A stretch of DNA of 64,000 nucleotides, from NCBI RefSeq assembly GCF_020880815.1, contig NZ_JAJITD010000008.1, positions 186,001 to 250,000 of the forward strand. Direction: 5' to 3'. Positions 1 through 9,372 of this stretch are shown here, in pieces. The notes below the pieces were generated by a model, which was given only the letters and a program-made list of their open reading frames with translations, ran no database searches and was not told where the DNA came from. A program made the translations under genes and the position numbers. The stretch is from Paraburkholderia sejongensis. GTDB taxonomy: Bacteria > Pseudomonadota > Gammaproteobacteria > Burkholderiales > Burkholderiaceae. Each line of letters starts with the position of its first letter. The first letter of the stretch is position 1.

Positions 1-51
1 GCCCTGACGACTTGTGACCGCAACGCCGACTTCAGGCGGCCGCTCCATGAA

Positions 52-85
52 AAAAGCCCATAACGAGTAATCGTTATGGGCTTTT
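52..85. terminator. bidirectional intrinsic terminator
   Basis: A perfect 15-bp stem (52-66 with 71-85) with a GTAA loop is flanked by A-run and T-run, so it can terminate in both directions. It lies 48 bp past the stop of the minus-strand Bax-inhibitor gene and probably ends that transcript as well as an upstream one outside the window. Confidence 0.85.
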
Positions 86-132
86 GTTCTAGCCGCTGAA
101 GGCGGCGCCGAAGCGCCGCGCGTTGGCCGGAC

Positions 133-831
133 TTAGTTGCGGTTGCCACCGAAGATGCCGAGCAGCGCCAGCAGGTTGACGAACACGTTGTACAGGTCGA
201 GATAAATCGCGAGCGTCGCGGTGATGTAGTTGGTTTCCCCACCGTTCACGACCCGCTGCACGTCGAACATGATGTACGCGGAGAAAATCACGATCGCGAG
301 GACCGAGACCGTCAGCATCAGCGCCGGCAGTTGCAGGAACACGTTCGCGACCGATGCCAGCAACAGCACGATCACGCCCATGAACAGCCACTTGCCGAGA
401 CCCGAGAAGTCGCGCTTGCTGACTGTGGCGACCGTGGCCATGGCCGCGAAGATCACGCCAGTGCCACCGAACGCGAGCATGATCAGCGACGGACCGTTCG
501 AGAAACCGAGCACGAACGCGAGGATGCGCGACAGCATCAGCCCCATGAAGAACGTGAAGCCCAGTAGCACGAATACGCCTACGGCGCTGTCCTTGGTACG
601 CTGGATTGCGAACATGAAGCCGAACGCGATCGCGAAGAACGCTAGCATGCTCATTGCCGGGCTGGTCGCGGCGAACAGCGAGAAGCCGGTGGCGAGGCCG
701 ACCCATGCGCCGAGCACGGTCGGAATCATCGACAGCGCGAGCAGCCAGTAGGTATTGCGTAGCACCCGGTTACGCGTTTCGGCCGTGCTGACCGCACCGT
801 TGCGGCCAAACATATACGGATGATCGTTCAT
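133..831 (-). CDS. Bax inhibitor-1 / YccA family membrane protein
   Basis: A 232-residue hydrophobic protein with about seven predicted membrane segments spread over its length after a short polar N-terminus (to about residue 25). Length, topology and the repeated small-residue helices match the bacterial Bax-inhibitor-1 (YccA/YbhL) family, inner-membrane proteins tied in Escherichia coli to FtsH control (YccA) or to ion leak. The start is set by a GGAGAG ribosome site (minus strand, 835-840) a few bases upstream of the ATG. It is transcribed alone, away from ndk, and ends at the strong terminator at 52-85. The family assignment is firm; the cellular role in this organism is inference. Confidence 0.85.
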   Translation of the reverse strand: MNDHPYMFGRNGAVSTAETRNRVLRNTYWLLALSMIPTVLGAWVGLATGFSLFAATSPAMSMLAFFAIAFGFMFAIQRTKDSAVGVFVLLGFTFFMGLMLSRILAFVLGFSNGPSLIMLAFGGTGVIFAAMATVATVSKRDFSGLGKWLFMGVIVLLLASVANVFLQLPALMLTVSVLAIVIFSAYIMFDVQRVVNGGETNYITATLAIYLDLYNVFVNLLALLGIFGGNRN

Positions 832-1046
832 GGTCTCTCCTTACCTCGCAAGCGTGTTTCGTGATGGTGATACGGAAATTCGTGAAGTGCCGGCGGAGCC
901 GGCATTTACCCCTAAGATTAGCGCCGCGGCAGGGAGTTTCAATGCCCTGCGATTCCCCACACAGCATACGCTACCAGAATTATTTGACTTCCTGCAGCAA
1001 CCTTTCAGTGCTGTAAGGGTTCAATCGCAATCATACACGGGAACAT

Positions 1047-1055
1047 GCTACAATC
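1047..1055 (+). promoter_or_regulatory. extended -10 promoter candidate for ndk
   Basis: TGCTACAAT is an extended -10 element about 45 bp upstream of the ndk start. No good -35 is visible at the usual distance, which is tolerated with an extended -10. A GGAG ribosome site at 1092-1095 precedes the ATG. Confidence 0.4.
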
Positions 1056-1100
1056 GCGGATTCATTTGAATCTGTAACCTCTTAATTTTTTGGAGTTTTT

Positions 1101-1526
1101 ATGGCGATCGAACGCACCCTGTCGATTATCAAGCCGGACGCAGTGGCAAAGAATGTGATCGGCCAGATCTACAGCCGCTTCGAAAACGCTGGTCTGAAGA
1201 TCGCGGCATCGCGCATGGTTCATCTGTCGCGTGCTGACGCCGAGAAGTTCTACGCTGTGCACGCAGCGCGTCCGTTCTTCAAGGACCTCGTCGAGTTCAT
1301 GATCTCGGGTCCGGTGGTGGTGCAGGTTCTGGAAGGCGAAAACGCAATCCTGAAGCACCGCGAACTGATGGGCGCGACGGACCCGAAGAAGGCGGACAAG
1401 GGCACGATCCGCGCCGACTTCGCCGACAGCATCGACGCGAACGCAGTCCACGGTTCGGACGCGGCTGAAACGGCAGCGGTGGAAATCGCTTTCTTCTTCC
1501 CGCAAGTCAACGTGTACGCACGTTAA
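1101..1526 (+). CDS. ndk: nucleoside diphosphate kinase
   Basis: Transfers the gamma phosphate of ATP to other nucleoside diphosphates through a phosphohistidine, balancing (d)NTP pools in the cytosol. The 141-residue length is the usual one. The N-terminal ERTLSIIKPDAV block and the catalytic region NAVHGSD, with the active histidine at residue 117, are intact, so the enzyme should be active. The ATG follows a GGAG ribosome site with a short spacer. It opens the conserved plus-strand series with rlmN about 215 bp downstream; no terminator is evident between them, so partial cotranscription is possible. Confidence 0.97.
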   Translation: MAIERTLSIIKPDAVAKNVIGQIYSRFENAGLKIAASRMVHLSRADAEKFYAVHAARPFFKDLVEFMISGPVVVQVLEGENAILKHRELMGATDPKKADKGTIRADFADSIDANAVHGSDAAETAAVEIAFFFPQVNVYAR

Positions 1527-1740
1527 GCACTGATGCGGGCGGCGCGTGACCGGCGTCCCGCGCAATGTGCCGGCCGGTTCCGTGCCGCGGGTTTCGTGTA
1601 GCCGGGTTTGATCGCACGAATCGCACGCGCGGACCGGCAACGTAGTAAGGTAAAAGCAGCAGGAATGGGCGCGATCGGCAGGGCGTTCATGCAGCTTGTT
1701 GCATGAATGAAAGTCTCGCACTGAAATGGCAGGATTCGAT

Positions 1741-2892
1741 ATGACGAGCAGTCCCAACGTCAACCTTCTCGACCTCGACGCCCAAGGGCTCGTCGCCTAT
1801 TGCGACAGCCTGGGCGAGAAGCCGTTTCGCGCCAAGCAATTGCAGCGCTGGATTCACCAGTACAACGCTGCCGACTTCGACGGTATGACCGATCTCGCGA
1901 AGTCCTTGCGCGAAAAGCTCAAGGGGCGCGCGTCGATCACGATGCCCGGCATCGTCAGCGACCATATTTCCACCGACGGCACCCGCAAGTGGCTGATCGA
2001 CGTCGGCAACGGCAACGCCGTTGAAACCGTGTATATCCCCGAGGAAACGCGCGGCACGCTGTGCGTGTCGTCTCAGGCCGGATGCGCGGTCAATTGCCGG
2101 TTCTGCTCGACCGGCAAGCAGGGCTTCTCCCGTAATCTCACCACCGGCGAAATCATCGGCCAGCTGCGCATGGCCGAATTTGCGCTGCGCGCGTCGCGCG
2201 GCGATACCGGTGGGCGCGCGATGGGCGGCGACGGTAAAGGTGAACGTGTGGTCACCAACGTCGTGATGATGGGCATGGGCGAACCGCTGCTCAACTACGA
2301 CGCGGTTGTGCCGGCCATGCGGCTGATGCTCGACGACAATGCGTACGGCCTGTCGCGCCGGCGCGTGACACTATCCACCTCCGGCGTCGTGCCGATGATG
2401 GACCGGCTCGGCGCCGATCTGCCGGTGGCGCTCGCGGTGTCGCTGCATGCGTCGAACGATGCGCTGCGCGACGTGCTGGTGCCGCTGAACAAGAAGTATC
2501 CGTTGCGCGAACTGATGGCTGCGTGCGAGCGCTATCTGAAAGTCGCGCCGCGCGATTTCATTACGTTCGAATATTGCATGCTCGATGGTGTGAACGACAG
2601 CGAGGCTCATGCGCGCGAGCTGCTCGCCGTCACGCGTAACGTGCCGTGCAAGTTCAATCTGATTCCGTTCAATCCGTTCCCGGAATCGGGCCTCATCCGC
2701 TCGAAGTCGGAACAGATCAAGCGGTTTGCGCAGGTGCTGATGGACGCGGGCGTCGTCACCACGGTGCGCAAGACCCGCGGCGACGATATCGATGCTGCCT
2801 GCGGTCAGCTGGCCGGTGCGGTGAAGGACCGCACCCGTCTTGCCGAACGCACCGGGAAGGCGGCGAAGGTCATTGAAGTTCGCGCCGTGTAA
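1741..2892 (+). CDS. rlmN: dual-specificity 23S rRNA/tRNA adenine-C2 methyltransferase RlmN
   Basis: A radical-SAM methyltransferase that adds a C2 methyl to A2503 of 23S rRNA and A37 of some tRNAs. Of the 383 residues, the cluster-binding motif CAVNCRFC lies at residues 115-122 (Cys115, Cys119, Cys122), and a C-terminal Cys in DAACGQL matches the resolving/methyl-carrying cysteine of the family. I chose the ATG at 1741 because AGGA at 1731-1734 sits six bases upstream; an in-frame ATG at 1726 would add five residues without a ribosome site. It follows ndk and precedes a RodZ-like gene, the usual order in Burkholderiaceae. Confidence 0.96.
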   Translation: MTSSPNVNLLDLDAQGLVAYCDSLGEKPFRAKQLQRWIHQYNAADFDGMTDLAKSLREKLKGRASITMPGIVSDHISTDGTRKWLIDVGNGNAVETVYIPEETRGTLCVSSQAGCAVNCRFCSTGKQGFSRNLTTGEIIGQLRMAEFALRASRGDTGGRAMGGDGKGERVVTNVVMMGMGEPLLNYDAVVPAMRLMLDDNAYGLSRRRVTLSTSGVVPMMDRLGADLPVALAVSLHASNDALRDVLVPLNKKYPLRELMAACERYLKVAPRDFITFEYCMLDGVNDSEAHARELLAVTRNVPCKFNLIPFNPFPESGLIRSKSEQIKRFAQVLMDAGVVTTVRKTRGDDIDAACGQLAGAVKDRTRLAERTGKAAKVIEVRAV

Positions 2893-3106
2893 TCGGACAG
2901 GGCTGGCAGGGCGCCAGTGGTCGCGCGAAAAACCGCGTGCCCGCAACAAAGTGCCAGATGCCCCGCCGATTGAAAAGAAAGTTTGCAGAATCGATCAGGA
3001 GCGGCACACAAAGCCGCGCATTTTGTTATAAACGGTCTGCGATTTGGACGCGAGGCTCGAGCCCGTCCGGTTGCACCAGAAAAGAATCGACGCGAAAGGA
3101 TTTGGG

Positions 3107-4210
3107 ATGAGTGAGCCGCAGCACCCGCAGCCGCACGAGACAGATACGAACGACGGCCATCCGGCACCCGTAGCGCGTGCGGTGGTTCAGCCGGTCGTGC
3201 AGCCGGCCCTCGATTCGCTGGCGGCGGTTGGCGCGCGCTTGAACCAGTTGCGTGAAGCGAAGGGCTGGACGATCGAAGACGTGTCGGCGCGGCTGAAGGT
3301 GTCGGTCGTCAAGCTGAGAGCGCTCGAGGCGGGCGACATCAGCCATCTGCCGGATACCACTTTCGCGCTCGGCGTGGTGCGCAGCTACGCGAAGATGCTC
3401 GGTGCCGACCCGGCGCCGTTTACCGCCGCGCTGCGTCGCGAAAAGGGCGTGCCGGCGCCGAATCTGTCGATGCCGGCCTCGTCGGGCAAGGACCTGCCGC
3501 GCGGCAAGGTTTCGCTGACGCTCGGCGACAGCGGCCACAAAAGCCGCTCGTGGCTGTGGGGTGTCGCGGCCATCGTCGTGGCGGTCATCGCGCTCGGCAT
3601 GTGGCGTACCAATGGTGGTGATTCGTCCGCGTGGCTCGCGCGTCTGAAGGCGAGCGCGAACGGGTCGACAAATAGCGAAACGGTTGCGTCGGGCGTGGTC
3701 GCACAAGCTCCGGCGGCGGCAGCACCGGACGCGGCAGCGCCGGCCGCCACTGCCGGCAATAATGCGGCGGGCGCGGACACCGCGGCAGCATCGGCGACGC
3801 CGATGCCCACGCCGCTCGCCACCGGGACGACGGCAGGCGCGGCTCCCGCAACGAACGCCTCAGCCGCCGAACCGAAGGCCAGCTCGCAGCCCAAGGCGGC
3901 CGCGAGCGCGCCGGCGTCGGTCGTCGCGGGCGCAGCGGCGCCGGCGACCGTGGCGGCGCCGGGCGATGCGGTCGTCGCGCTGCGCGTGACCCAGGACAGC
4001 TGGTTCAGCGTGCGCGGCAAAGACGGCAAGGAGCTGTTCTCGGGCCTCGTGCATGCGGGCGATTCGAAGGAAGTGAGCGGCGCTGGGCCCTTCAAGGTCA
4101 CGGTTGGTAACAAAGCCGGACTCGAATCGATCACGCTCGACGGCCAGCCGGTCGATCCCGCGAAATATTCGGCAGCCAAGGGCAACGTGGCGCGCTTCGC
4201 GCTGCCTTGA
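3107..4210 (+). CDS. RodZ-like transmembrane HTH protein (helix-turn-helix plus DUF4115)
   Basis: A 367-residue single-span membrane protein. Residues 42-100 form an Xre/HTH-25 domain (GARLNQLREAKGWTIEDVSARL...), 149-166 a membrane helix, about 170-285 an Ala/Pro/Thr-rich low-complexity stretch, and the C-terminus a DUF4115 beta domain. That is the architecture of RodZ, which links MreB filaments to the periplasmic wall machinery. The gene sits between rlmN and ispG as in Escherichia coli, which supports the assignment. An in-frame start at 3044 exists, but GAAAGGA at 3093-3100 marks the ATG at 3107. The long disordered spacer is typical of betaproteobacterial homologues. A terminator follows at 4223-4254. 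Confidence 0.8.
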   Translation: MSEPQHPQPHETDTNDGHPAPVARAVVQPVVQPALDSLAAVGARLNQLREAKGWTIEDVSARLKVSVVKLRALEAGDISHLPDTTFALGVVRSYAKMLGADPAPFTAALRREKGVPAPNLSMPASSGKDLPRGKVSLTLGDSGHKSRSWLWGVAAIVVAVIALGMWRTNGGDSSAWLARLKASANGSTNSETVASGVVAQAPAAAAPDAAAPAATAGNNAAGADTAAASATPMPTPLATGTTAGAAPATNASAAEPKASSQPKAAASAPASVVAGAAAPATVAAPGDAVVALRVTQDSWFSVRGKDGKELFSGLVHAGDSKEVSGAGPFKVTVGNKAGLESITLDGQPVDPAKYSAAKGNVARFALP

Positions 4211-4222
4211 CAGATACGGTAC

Positions 4223-4254
4223 GCGCCGCGGCCACCCGGTCCGCGGCGCTTTTT
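4223..4254 (+). terminator. intrinsic terminator after the RodZ-like gene
   Basis: A 9-bp GC stem (4223-4231 with 4241-4249) is followed by five T. It lies between the RodZ-like gene and ispG, so ispG may depend on read-through or on its own promoter. Confidence 0.65.
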
Positions 4255-4291
4255 CAATTCAGGCGCTGCGTTTGTAGCGCATGCGGCGTAA

Positions 4292-5608
4292 ATGGGTTTT
4301 TCGATGCAAACCGAGGCTCAATCCCAATCCTGTAGCAAGATCGTTTCAGACGAGCCGGTGTTCGGCGGTCCCGCGATGCGGCGCAAGTCGCATGCGGTCA
4401 ATGTCCGCTGGGGCGGCCAGCTGGTGACCATCGGCGGCGATGCGCCGGTGCGCGTCCAGTCGATGACCAATACCGACACCGCCGACGCGATCGGCACCGC
4501 GATCCAGATCAAGGAATTGGCGCAGGCCGGCTCCGAGCTGGTGCGCATCACCGTGAACACGCCGGAAGCCGCGGCGGCCGTGCCGGCGGTTCGCGAGCAG
4601 CTCGACCGCATGGGCGTGATGGTGCCGCTCGTCGGCGACTTCCATTACAACGGCCATCTGCTGCTGCGCGACTATCCGGCCTGCGCGGAAGCGCTGTCGA
4701 AGTACCGGATCAATCCGGGCAACGTCGGGCACGGCGCGAAGCGCGACACGCAGTTCGCGCAGATGATCGAGGCGGCGGTCAAATACGACAAGCCGGTGCG
4801 AATCGGCGTGAACTGGGGCAGTCTCGACCAGGACCTGCTCGCGAAGATGATGGACGAAAACGCGTCGCGCGCCACCCCGTGGGAAGCGCAAAGCGTGATG
4901 TACGAAGCGCTGATCCAGTCGGCGATCGGCTCGGCCGAACGCGCCGTTGAACTCGGCCTCGGCCGCGACCAGATCATCCTGTCGTGCAAGGTCAGCGGCG
5001 TGCAGGATCTGATCGCGGTGTACCGCGAACTCGCGCGCCGTTGCGACTTCGCGCTGCACCTCGGGCTGACCGAGGCGGGCATGGGCTCGAAGGGTATCGT
5101 CGCGTCGACCGCGGCGCTGTCGGTGCTGCTGCAACAGGGCATCGGCGACACGATCCGGATTTCGCTGACACCGGAACCGGGCGCATCGCGTACCGGCGAA
5201 GTGATCGTCGGTCAGGAAATCCTGCAGACGATGGGCCTGCGCTCGTTCACGCCGATGGTGATCGCGTGCCCGGGCTGCGGCCGCACCACCAGCACGCTGT
5301 TCCAGGAACTGGCGTCGCAGATCCAGACCTATCTGCGCCAGCAGATGCCGGTGTGGCGCGACCAGTTCCCCGGCGTCGAGCAGATGCACGTCGCGGTGAT
5401 GGGCTGCATCGTGAACGGGCCTGGCGAATCGAAGCAGGCCAACATCGGCATCAGCTTGCCGGGCTCGGGCGAGAATCCGGCCGCACCGGTGTTCATCGAC
5501 GGCGAGAAGGTCAAGACGCTGCGCGGCGACAATATCGCGCAAGAATTCCAGCAAATCGTGAGCGACTACGTCGAGCGCCGCTATGGCCGCGCCGACGCGC
5601 TCAACTAA
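4292..5608 (+). CDS. ispG: 4-hydroxy-3-methylbut-2-en-1-yl diphosphate synthase (GcpE)
   Basis: Penultimate step of the MEP isoprenoid pathway: a [4Fe-4S] enzyme that reductively opens methylerythritol cyclodiphosphate. The 438-residue protein carries the N-terminal barrel (VNVRWGG..., RVQSMTNTDT) and the three cluster cysteines, two in CPGCG near 5267-5278 and one in VMGCIVNGPGE near 5400. Length is that of the longer beta/gammaproteobacterial form. The start is uncertain: ATG at 4292 gives MGFS before a second in-frame ATG at 4304, and neither has a strong ribosome site. hisS follows 21 bp later, so the two are cotranscribed. Confidence 0.96.
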   Translation: MGFSMQTEAQSQSCSKIVSDEPVFGGPAMRRKSHAVNVRWGGQLVTIGGDAPVRVQSMTNTDTADAIGTAIQIKELAQAGSELVRITVNTPEAAAAVPAVREQLDRMGVMVPLVGDFHYNGHLLLRDYPACAEALSKYRINPGNVGHGAKRDTQFAQMIEAAVKYDKPVRIGVNWGSLDQDLLAKMMDENASRATPWEAQSVMYEALIQSAIGSAERAVELGLGRDQIILSCKVSGVQDLIAVYRELARRCDFALHLGLTEAGMGSKGIVASTAALSVLLQQGIGDTIRISLTPEPGASRTGEVIVGQEILQTMGLRSFTPMVIACPGCGRTTSTLFQELASQIQTYLRQQMPVWRDQFPGVEQMHVAVMGCIVNGPGESKQANIGISLPGSGENPAAPVFIDGEKVKTLRGDNIAQEFQQIVSDYVERRYGRADALN

Positions 5609-5629
5609 ACCGCGGCAATCGAAACACAG

Positions 5630-6970
5630 ATGACTGAACAGAAGAAAAAGCTCGAGAAGCTGTCCGGCGTGAAGGGCATGAACGACATCCTTCCGCAGGA
5701 AGCCGGGCTCTGGGAATTTTTCGAAACCACCGTCAAGTCGATGCTGCGTTCGTACGGATACCAGAACATCCGCACGCCGATCGTCGAGCATACGCAGCTG
5801 TTCACGCGCGGTATCGGTGAAGTGACCGACATCGTCGAAAAAGAGATGTACAGCTTCACCGACGCGCTGAACGGCGAGAACCTGACGATGCGCCCGGAAA
5901 ACACCGCGGCGGTCGTGCGCGCGGCGATCGAGCACAACATGCTGTACGACGGCCCGAAGCGTCTGTGGTACATCGGCCCCATGTTCCGTCACGAGCGTCC
6001 GCAGCGTGGCCGCTATCGCCAGTTCCATCAGGTCGGCGTCGAGGCGCTCGGCTTCGCCGGTCCGGACACGGACGCGGAAATCATCATGATGTGCCAGCGG
6101 CTGTGGGACGACCTCGGGCTGACCGGCATCAAGCTCGAAATCAACTCGCTGGGCCTCGCTGAAGAGCGCGCCGCGCATCGCGTCGAACTGATTGCGTACC
6201 TCGAAAAGCACATGGACGTGCTCGACGAAGACGCGAAGCGCCGTCTCTATACGAACCCGCTGCGCGTGCTCGATACGAAGAACCCGGCGCTGCAGGAAGT
6301 CGCGCAGAACGCGCCGAAGCTGATCGATTTTCTCGGTGCGCAATCGCTTGCGCACTTCGAAGGTCTGCAGCGCATTCTGAAGGCGAACAACATCCCGTTC
6401 ACGATCAACCCGCGCCTCGTGCGCGGTCTCGATTACTACAATCTGACCGTGTTCGAATGGGTGACCGACAAACTCGGCGCGCAGGGTACGGTGGCGGCCG
6501 GCGGCCGTTACGATCCGCTGATCGAACAGCTCGGTGGCAAGCCGACCGCCGCGTGCGGCTGGGCGATGGGCGTCGAGCGGATTCTCGAGTTGCTGAAAGA
6601 AGAGCAACTGGTGCCGGAAGCGGAAGGCTGTGACGTGTACGTAGTCCACCAGGGCGACGCCGCGCGCGAGCAGGCCTTCATCATTGCTGAGCGTCTGCGC
6701 GATACGGGTCTCGACGTGATCCTGCATTGCAGCGCGGACGGTCAGAGCGCCAGCTTCAAGTCGCAGATGAAACGCGCCGACGCGAGCGGCGCCGCGTTCG
6801 CGGTAGTGCTAGGCGAAGACGAGATCGCGAACGGCACGGTCGGCGTCAAACCGCTGCGCGATACGCAAGCTGGCGGCGGTAAGAGCGAGCAACAGAACGT
6901 GCCGGCCGAAGACTTGACCGAATTTCTAATCAATGCGATGGTTGCAACCGCCGAAGACGGCGACGACTGA
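5630..6970 (+). CDS. hisS: histidyl-tRNA synthetase
   Basis: A class II aminoacyl-tRNA synthetase charging tRNA-His in the cytosol. The 446 residues include the class II motif 2 arginine region (MFRHERPQRGRYRQFHQ), the histidine-specific loop LVRGLDYYNLTVFEW, motif 3 near the Gly-rich AACGWAMGVER, and a C-terminal anticodon-binding domain from about residue 335. Length is normal. It starts 21 bp after ispG and is followed 66 bp later by the YfgM-like gene; hisS-yfgM-bamB-der is the classic gammaproteobacterial and betaproteobacterial order. Confidence 0.97.
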   Translation: MTEQKKKLEKLSGVKGMNDILPQEAGLWEFFETTVKSMLRSYGYQNIRTPIVEHTQLFTRGIGEVTDIVEKEMYSFTDALNGENLTMRPENTAAVVRAAIEHNMLYDGPKRLWYIGPMFRHERPQRGRYRQFHQVGVEALGFAGPDTDAEIIMMCQRLWDDLGLTGIKLEINSLGLAEERAAHRVELIAYLEKHMDVLDEDAKRRLYTNPLRVLDTKNPALQEVAQNAPKLIDFLGAQSLAHFEGLQRILKANNIPFTINPRLVRGLDYYNLTVFEWVTDKLGAQGTVAAGGRYDPLIEQLGGKPTAACGWAMGVERILELLKEEQLVPEAEGCDVYVVHQGDAAREQAFIIAERLRDTGLDVILHCSADGQSASFKSQMKRADASGAAFAVVLGEDEIANGTVGVKPLRDTQAGGGKSEQQNVPAEDLTEFLINAMVATAEDGDD

Positions 6971-7036
6971 GCGCGCTGTCGTCGGGCCGGCTGGCTCGAC
7001 ACACGTCAGTATCAAGAAAGAGGAAATCGCCGGGCG

Positions 7037-7666
7037 ATGAGTTACCACGACGAACAAGAATCGATTGAAAGTGTGAAGGCATGGTGGAAGCAGTGGGGCA
7101 ATGCGACCACGTGGATCTTGCTGGTGGTATTGCTGGCAGGCGCGGCTTATAACGGCTGGAATTTCTGGCAGCGGCGTCAGGCGGCGGAAGCCGCGGTGCT
7201 GTATGACCAGGTGCAGCAGGCGGTGGCCGCGGGCGACAAAGCGCAGGTCGCGCGCGTCGCCGCCGACATGGAAGACAAGTTCGGCCGCACCGCGTATGCA
7301 CAGATGACCGCGCTCGGCGCCGCCAAGGCGCTGTACGCCGCCGGCGACGAAGCCGGCGCGAAGGCGCAACTGCAGTGGGCAATCGATCACGCGAAGGACG
7401 ACGAGTTCAAGCAGATCGCGAAACTGCGCATGGCGTCGCTACTGCTCGACGAAAAAGCCTACGATCAGGGTCTCGCGCTGCTGGCCGAGCCGCAGGCGCA
7501 AGCCTTCAAGGGCCTTGTCGCGGATCGCCGCGGCGACCTGCTCGCCGCACAAGGCAAGAGCGACGACGCGCGCGCGGCCTATAAAGTCGCGCTCGATTCG
7601 CTGTCGAAGAGCGACAGCTCCGCGCGTCAGCTGATCCAGTTCAAGCTGGACGCGCTCGGCGGTTGA
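7037..7666 (+). CDS. YfgM-like inner-membrane TPR protein
   Basis: A 209-residue protein with a short cytosolic N-terminus (MSYHDEQESIESVKAWWKQW), one membrane helix at about residues 24-42 and a periplasmic tetratricopeptide-like domain (TPR_21 family) to the end. In Escherichia coli YfgM associates with SecYEG and PpiD and is thought to aid periplasmic chaperone traffic. Position between hisS and bamB supports the identity. A purine-rich AGAGGAAA (7018-7025) serves as ribosome site for the ATG at 7037. Family and topology are firm, partner proteins are inferred from the homologue. Confidence 0.85.
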   Translation: MSYHDEQESIESVKAWWKQWGNATTWILLVVLLAGAAYNGWNFWQRRQAAEAAVLYDQVQQAVAAGDKAQVARVAADMEDKFGRTAYAQMTALGAAKALYAAGDEAGAKAQLQWAIDHAKDDEFKQIAKLRMASLLLDEKAYDQGLALLAEPQAQAFKGLVADRRGDLLAAQGKSDDARAAYKVALDSLSKSDSSARQLIQFKLDALGG

Positions 7667-7744
7667 GTGTGGCGCGCGGCGAGCCGCGCGCCACCACCGC
7701 AAGACGACCTCCTTTAATCCATTTCCTGAATGCTTCGTCCACCG

Positions 7745-8890
7745 ATGAATCTGCTGAAACGTTACGCCGTGCCCGTTATCTGTGCGATGACCGTCCTGAC
7801 GCTGGCGGCTTGCTCATCCACGAAAGACGAGCGCCGTGTGCCGACGCCGCTCACCGAGTTCAAACCCGTGCTCGACGTGCAGCAGTCGTGGTCCGCGAGC
7901 GTCGGCAAGGCGGGCCGCTATCTGTTCTCCCCGGTGGCGGTCGGCAATGCCGTGTTCGCGGCGGCCGCGAACGGCACGGTCGCCAGGATCGACGCGCAAA
8001 CCGGCAAGGACGTGTGGCGCGTCAAGCTGCATGACGATCTGTCGGCCGGGGTCGGCAGCGACGGCACGCTGACCGCGGTCGGCGGCCTGAAGGGCGACGT
8101 CTACGTGCTCGGCGCGGACGGCAAACAGCTGTGGACCGCCAAGGCGCCGGGCGAGATCATCTCGCCGCCGCTGGTCGGCAACGGTCTCGTGGTGGTGCGC
8201 ACGATCGACGGTCAGATCGTCGCGTTCAACGCGCAGACGGGCGAGCAGAAGTGGAACTACCGCAACCGCGCGGTGCCGCTGAACCTGCGCGTGTCGTCGG
8301 GAATGACCTTCGCCGGCGATGCCGCGGTGCTGGCCGGTTTCCCGGGCGGCTCGTTCGCCGCGATCAACCTGCAGACCGGCGACGCCTACTGGCAGACGCC
8401 CGTGTCGTATCCGAAGGGCGTGACCGAAGTCGAGCGTATCAACGACGTGACGGGCCCGCCCACGCTGGTCGGTTCGCAAACCTGCGCGGTCACCTTCCAA
8501 GGCCAGATCGGCTGCTTCGACGCGAACTCCGGTCGCGCGCTGTGGGGCAAGCCGTTCTCGAGCGCGAGCGGTCTCGCGCAGGATGAACGCAGCGTGGTTG
8601 CCGCCGACGACTGGTCGGTCGTGTCCTCGTTCGACGCGAATAACGGCTCGGTGCTGTGGAAGAACGAAGCGCTGAAGAACCGCGACCTGAGCGTGCCGAT
8701 GCTGCTCGGCCGCGCGGCCGTGTTCGGCGACTATCAGGGCTACGTGCATTTCCTGTCGGCCGTCGACGGCACGCTGGTCGCGCGGGTGAAAACCGACGGC
8801 AGCGCGATCGTCGCGGCGCCGGTGCTGGCCGGCGACACGCTGGTCGTGCAAACGCGCAACGGCGGGCTGTACGGTTTGCGTCCGCGCTGA
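7745..8890 (+). CDS. bamB: outer-membrane assembly lipoprotein BamB
   Basis: A lipoprotein of the BAM complex that scaffolds insertion of beta-barrel proteins. The 381-residue product begins with a lipoprotein signal (MNLLKRYAVPVICAMTVLTL) ending in the lipobox LAAC, then repeats of PQQ-type beta-propeller blades (for example GSFAAINLQTGDAYWQT, GQIGCFDANSGRALWG) to residue 381. I took the ATG at 7745 rather than the in-frame ATG at 7730, because it puts the charged n-region directly before the hydrophobic core. It lies between yfgM and der as in other proteobacteria, and a terminator at 8913-8947 ends the unit. Confidence 0.95.
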   Translation: MNLLKRYAVPVICAMTVLTLAACSSTKDERRVPTPLTEFKPVLDVQQSWSASVGKAGRYLFSPVAVGNAVFAAAANGTVARIDAQTGKDVWRVKLHDDLSAGVGSDGTLTAVGGLKGDVYVLGADGKQLWTAKAPGEIISPPLVGNGLVVVRTIDGQIVAFNAQTGEQKWNYRNRAVPLNLRVSSGMTFAGDAAVLAGFPGGSFAAINLQTGDAYWQTPVSYPKGVTEVERINDVTGPPTLVGSQTCAVTFQGQIGCFDANSGRALWGKPFSSASGLAQDERSVVAADDWSVVSSFDANNGSVLWKNEALKNRDLSVPMLLGRAAVFGDYQGYVHFLSAVDGTLVARVKTDGSAIVAAPVLAGDTLVVQTRNGGLYGLRPR

Positions 8891-8912
8891 TCACGCGGCA
8901 TACGGTTGTCTG

Positions 8913-8947
8913 GCGCGCAGGCCGGCTTTGCCGGCCGCGCGCTTTTT
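8913..8947 (+). terminator. intrinsic terminator after bamB
   Basis: A GC-rich hairpin with a seven-pair core around a TTT loop, extended by further GC pairs across one bulged A, is followed by five T. It closes the ispG/hisS/yfgM/bamB unit. Confidence 0.75.
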
Positions 8948-9372
8948 AATTGAGGTTGGCGTCGGCCTTGACGCCGGCCAACGGTAAGCAGGCGAAGCGA
9001 CGCGTGCCTGTCTGTCCGTCGTCGCGGTGGCAAGGCCCACCAGAAAAAACCGCCGGACGGGCTGGTCCGGCAAGTCGGTTCGAGCGTCGCGCCGACCGCA
9101 CGCGCGGCACCCCGCGAACTTTTCCGCCGATGCCGCGAACAGGCGTGCTCGAGCGGAGCTGTGAACCGCCGGGCCGTCGGACCTGCAGCAGGCGGCCGCA
9201 GGTGCCGGCTGTACAGCCCATTCCCGTCCGCCCGGATGCGCGTCGTAAGCGCGTATCCGGAGCTGGCTGAATTCGTGATAATTTCGTCGGAACACCGCCA
9301 GCTGGCGGCCATTCGGCGTCGCTACGCGGGTGCGCAATTTCTCGCTCCCGCGTTCACTGTGAACAAGATCAG
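8948..9372 (+). other. non-coding gap upstream of der
   Basis: About 425 bp without a convincing gene. Open frames on both strands are arginine-rich, lack ribosome sites and look like GC-driven noise. A TGATAAT element at 9276-9282, about 90 bp before der, could be a -10 box, but no -35 is visible. Confidence 0.4.

Noticed and set aside
4346..6727. 793-residue open frame on the minus strand opposite ispG and hisS
   Set aside because: Arg/His/Asp-rich composition and exact antisense position to two certain genes; a product of high GC third positions.
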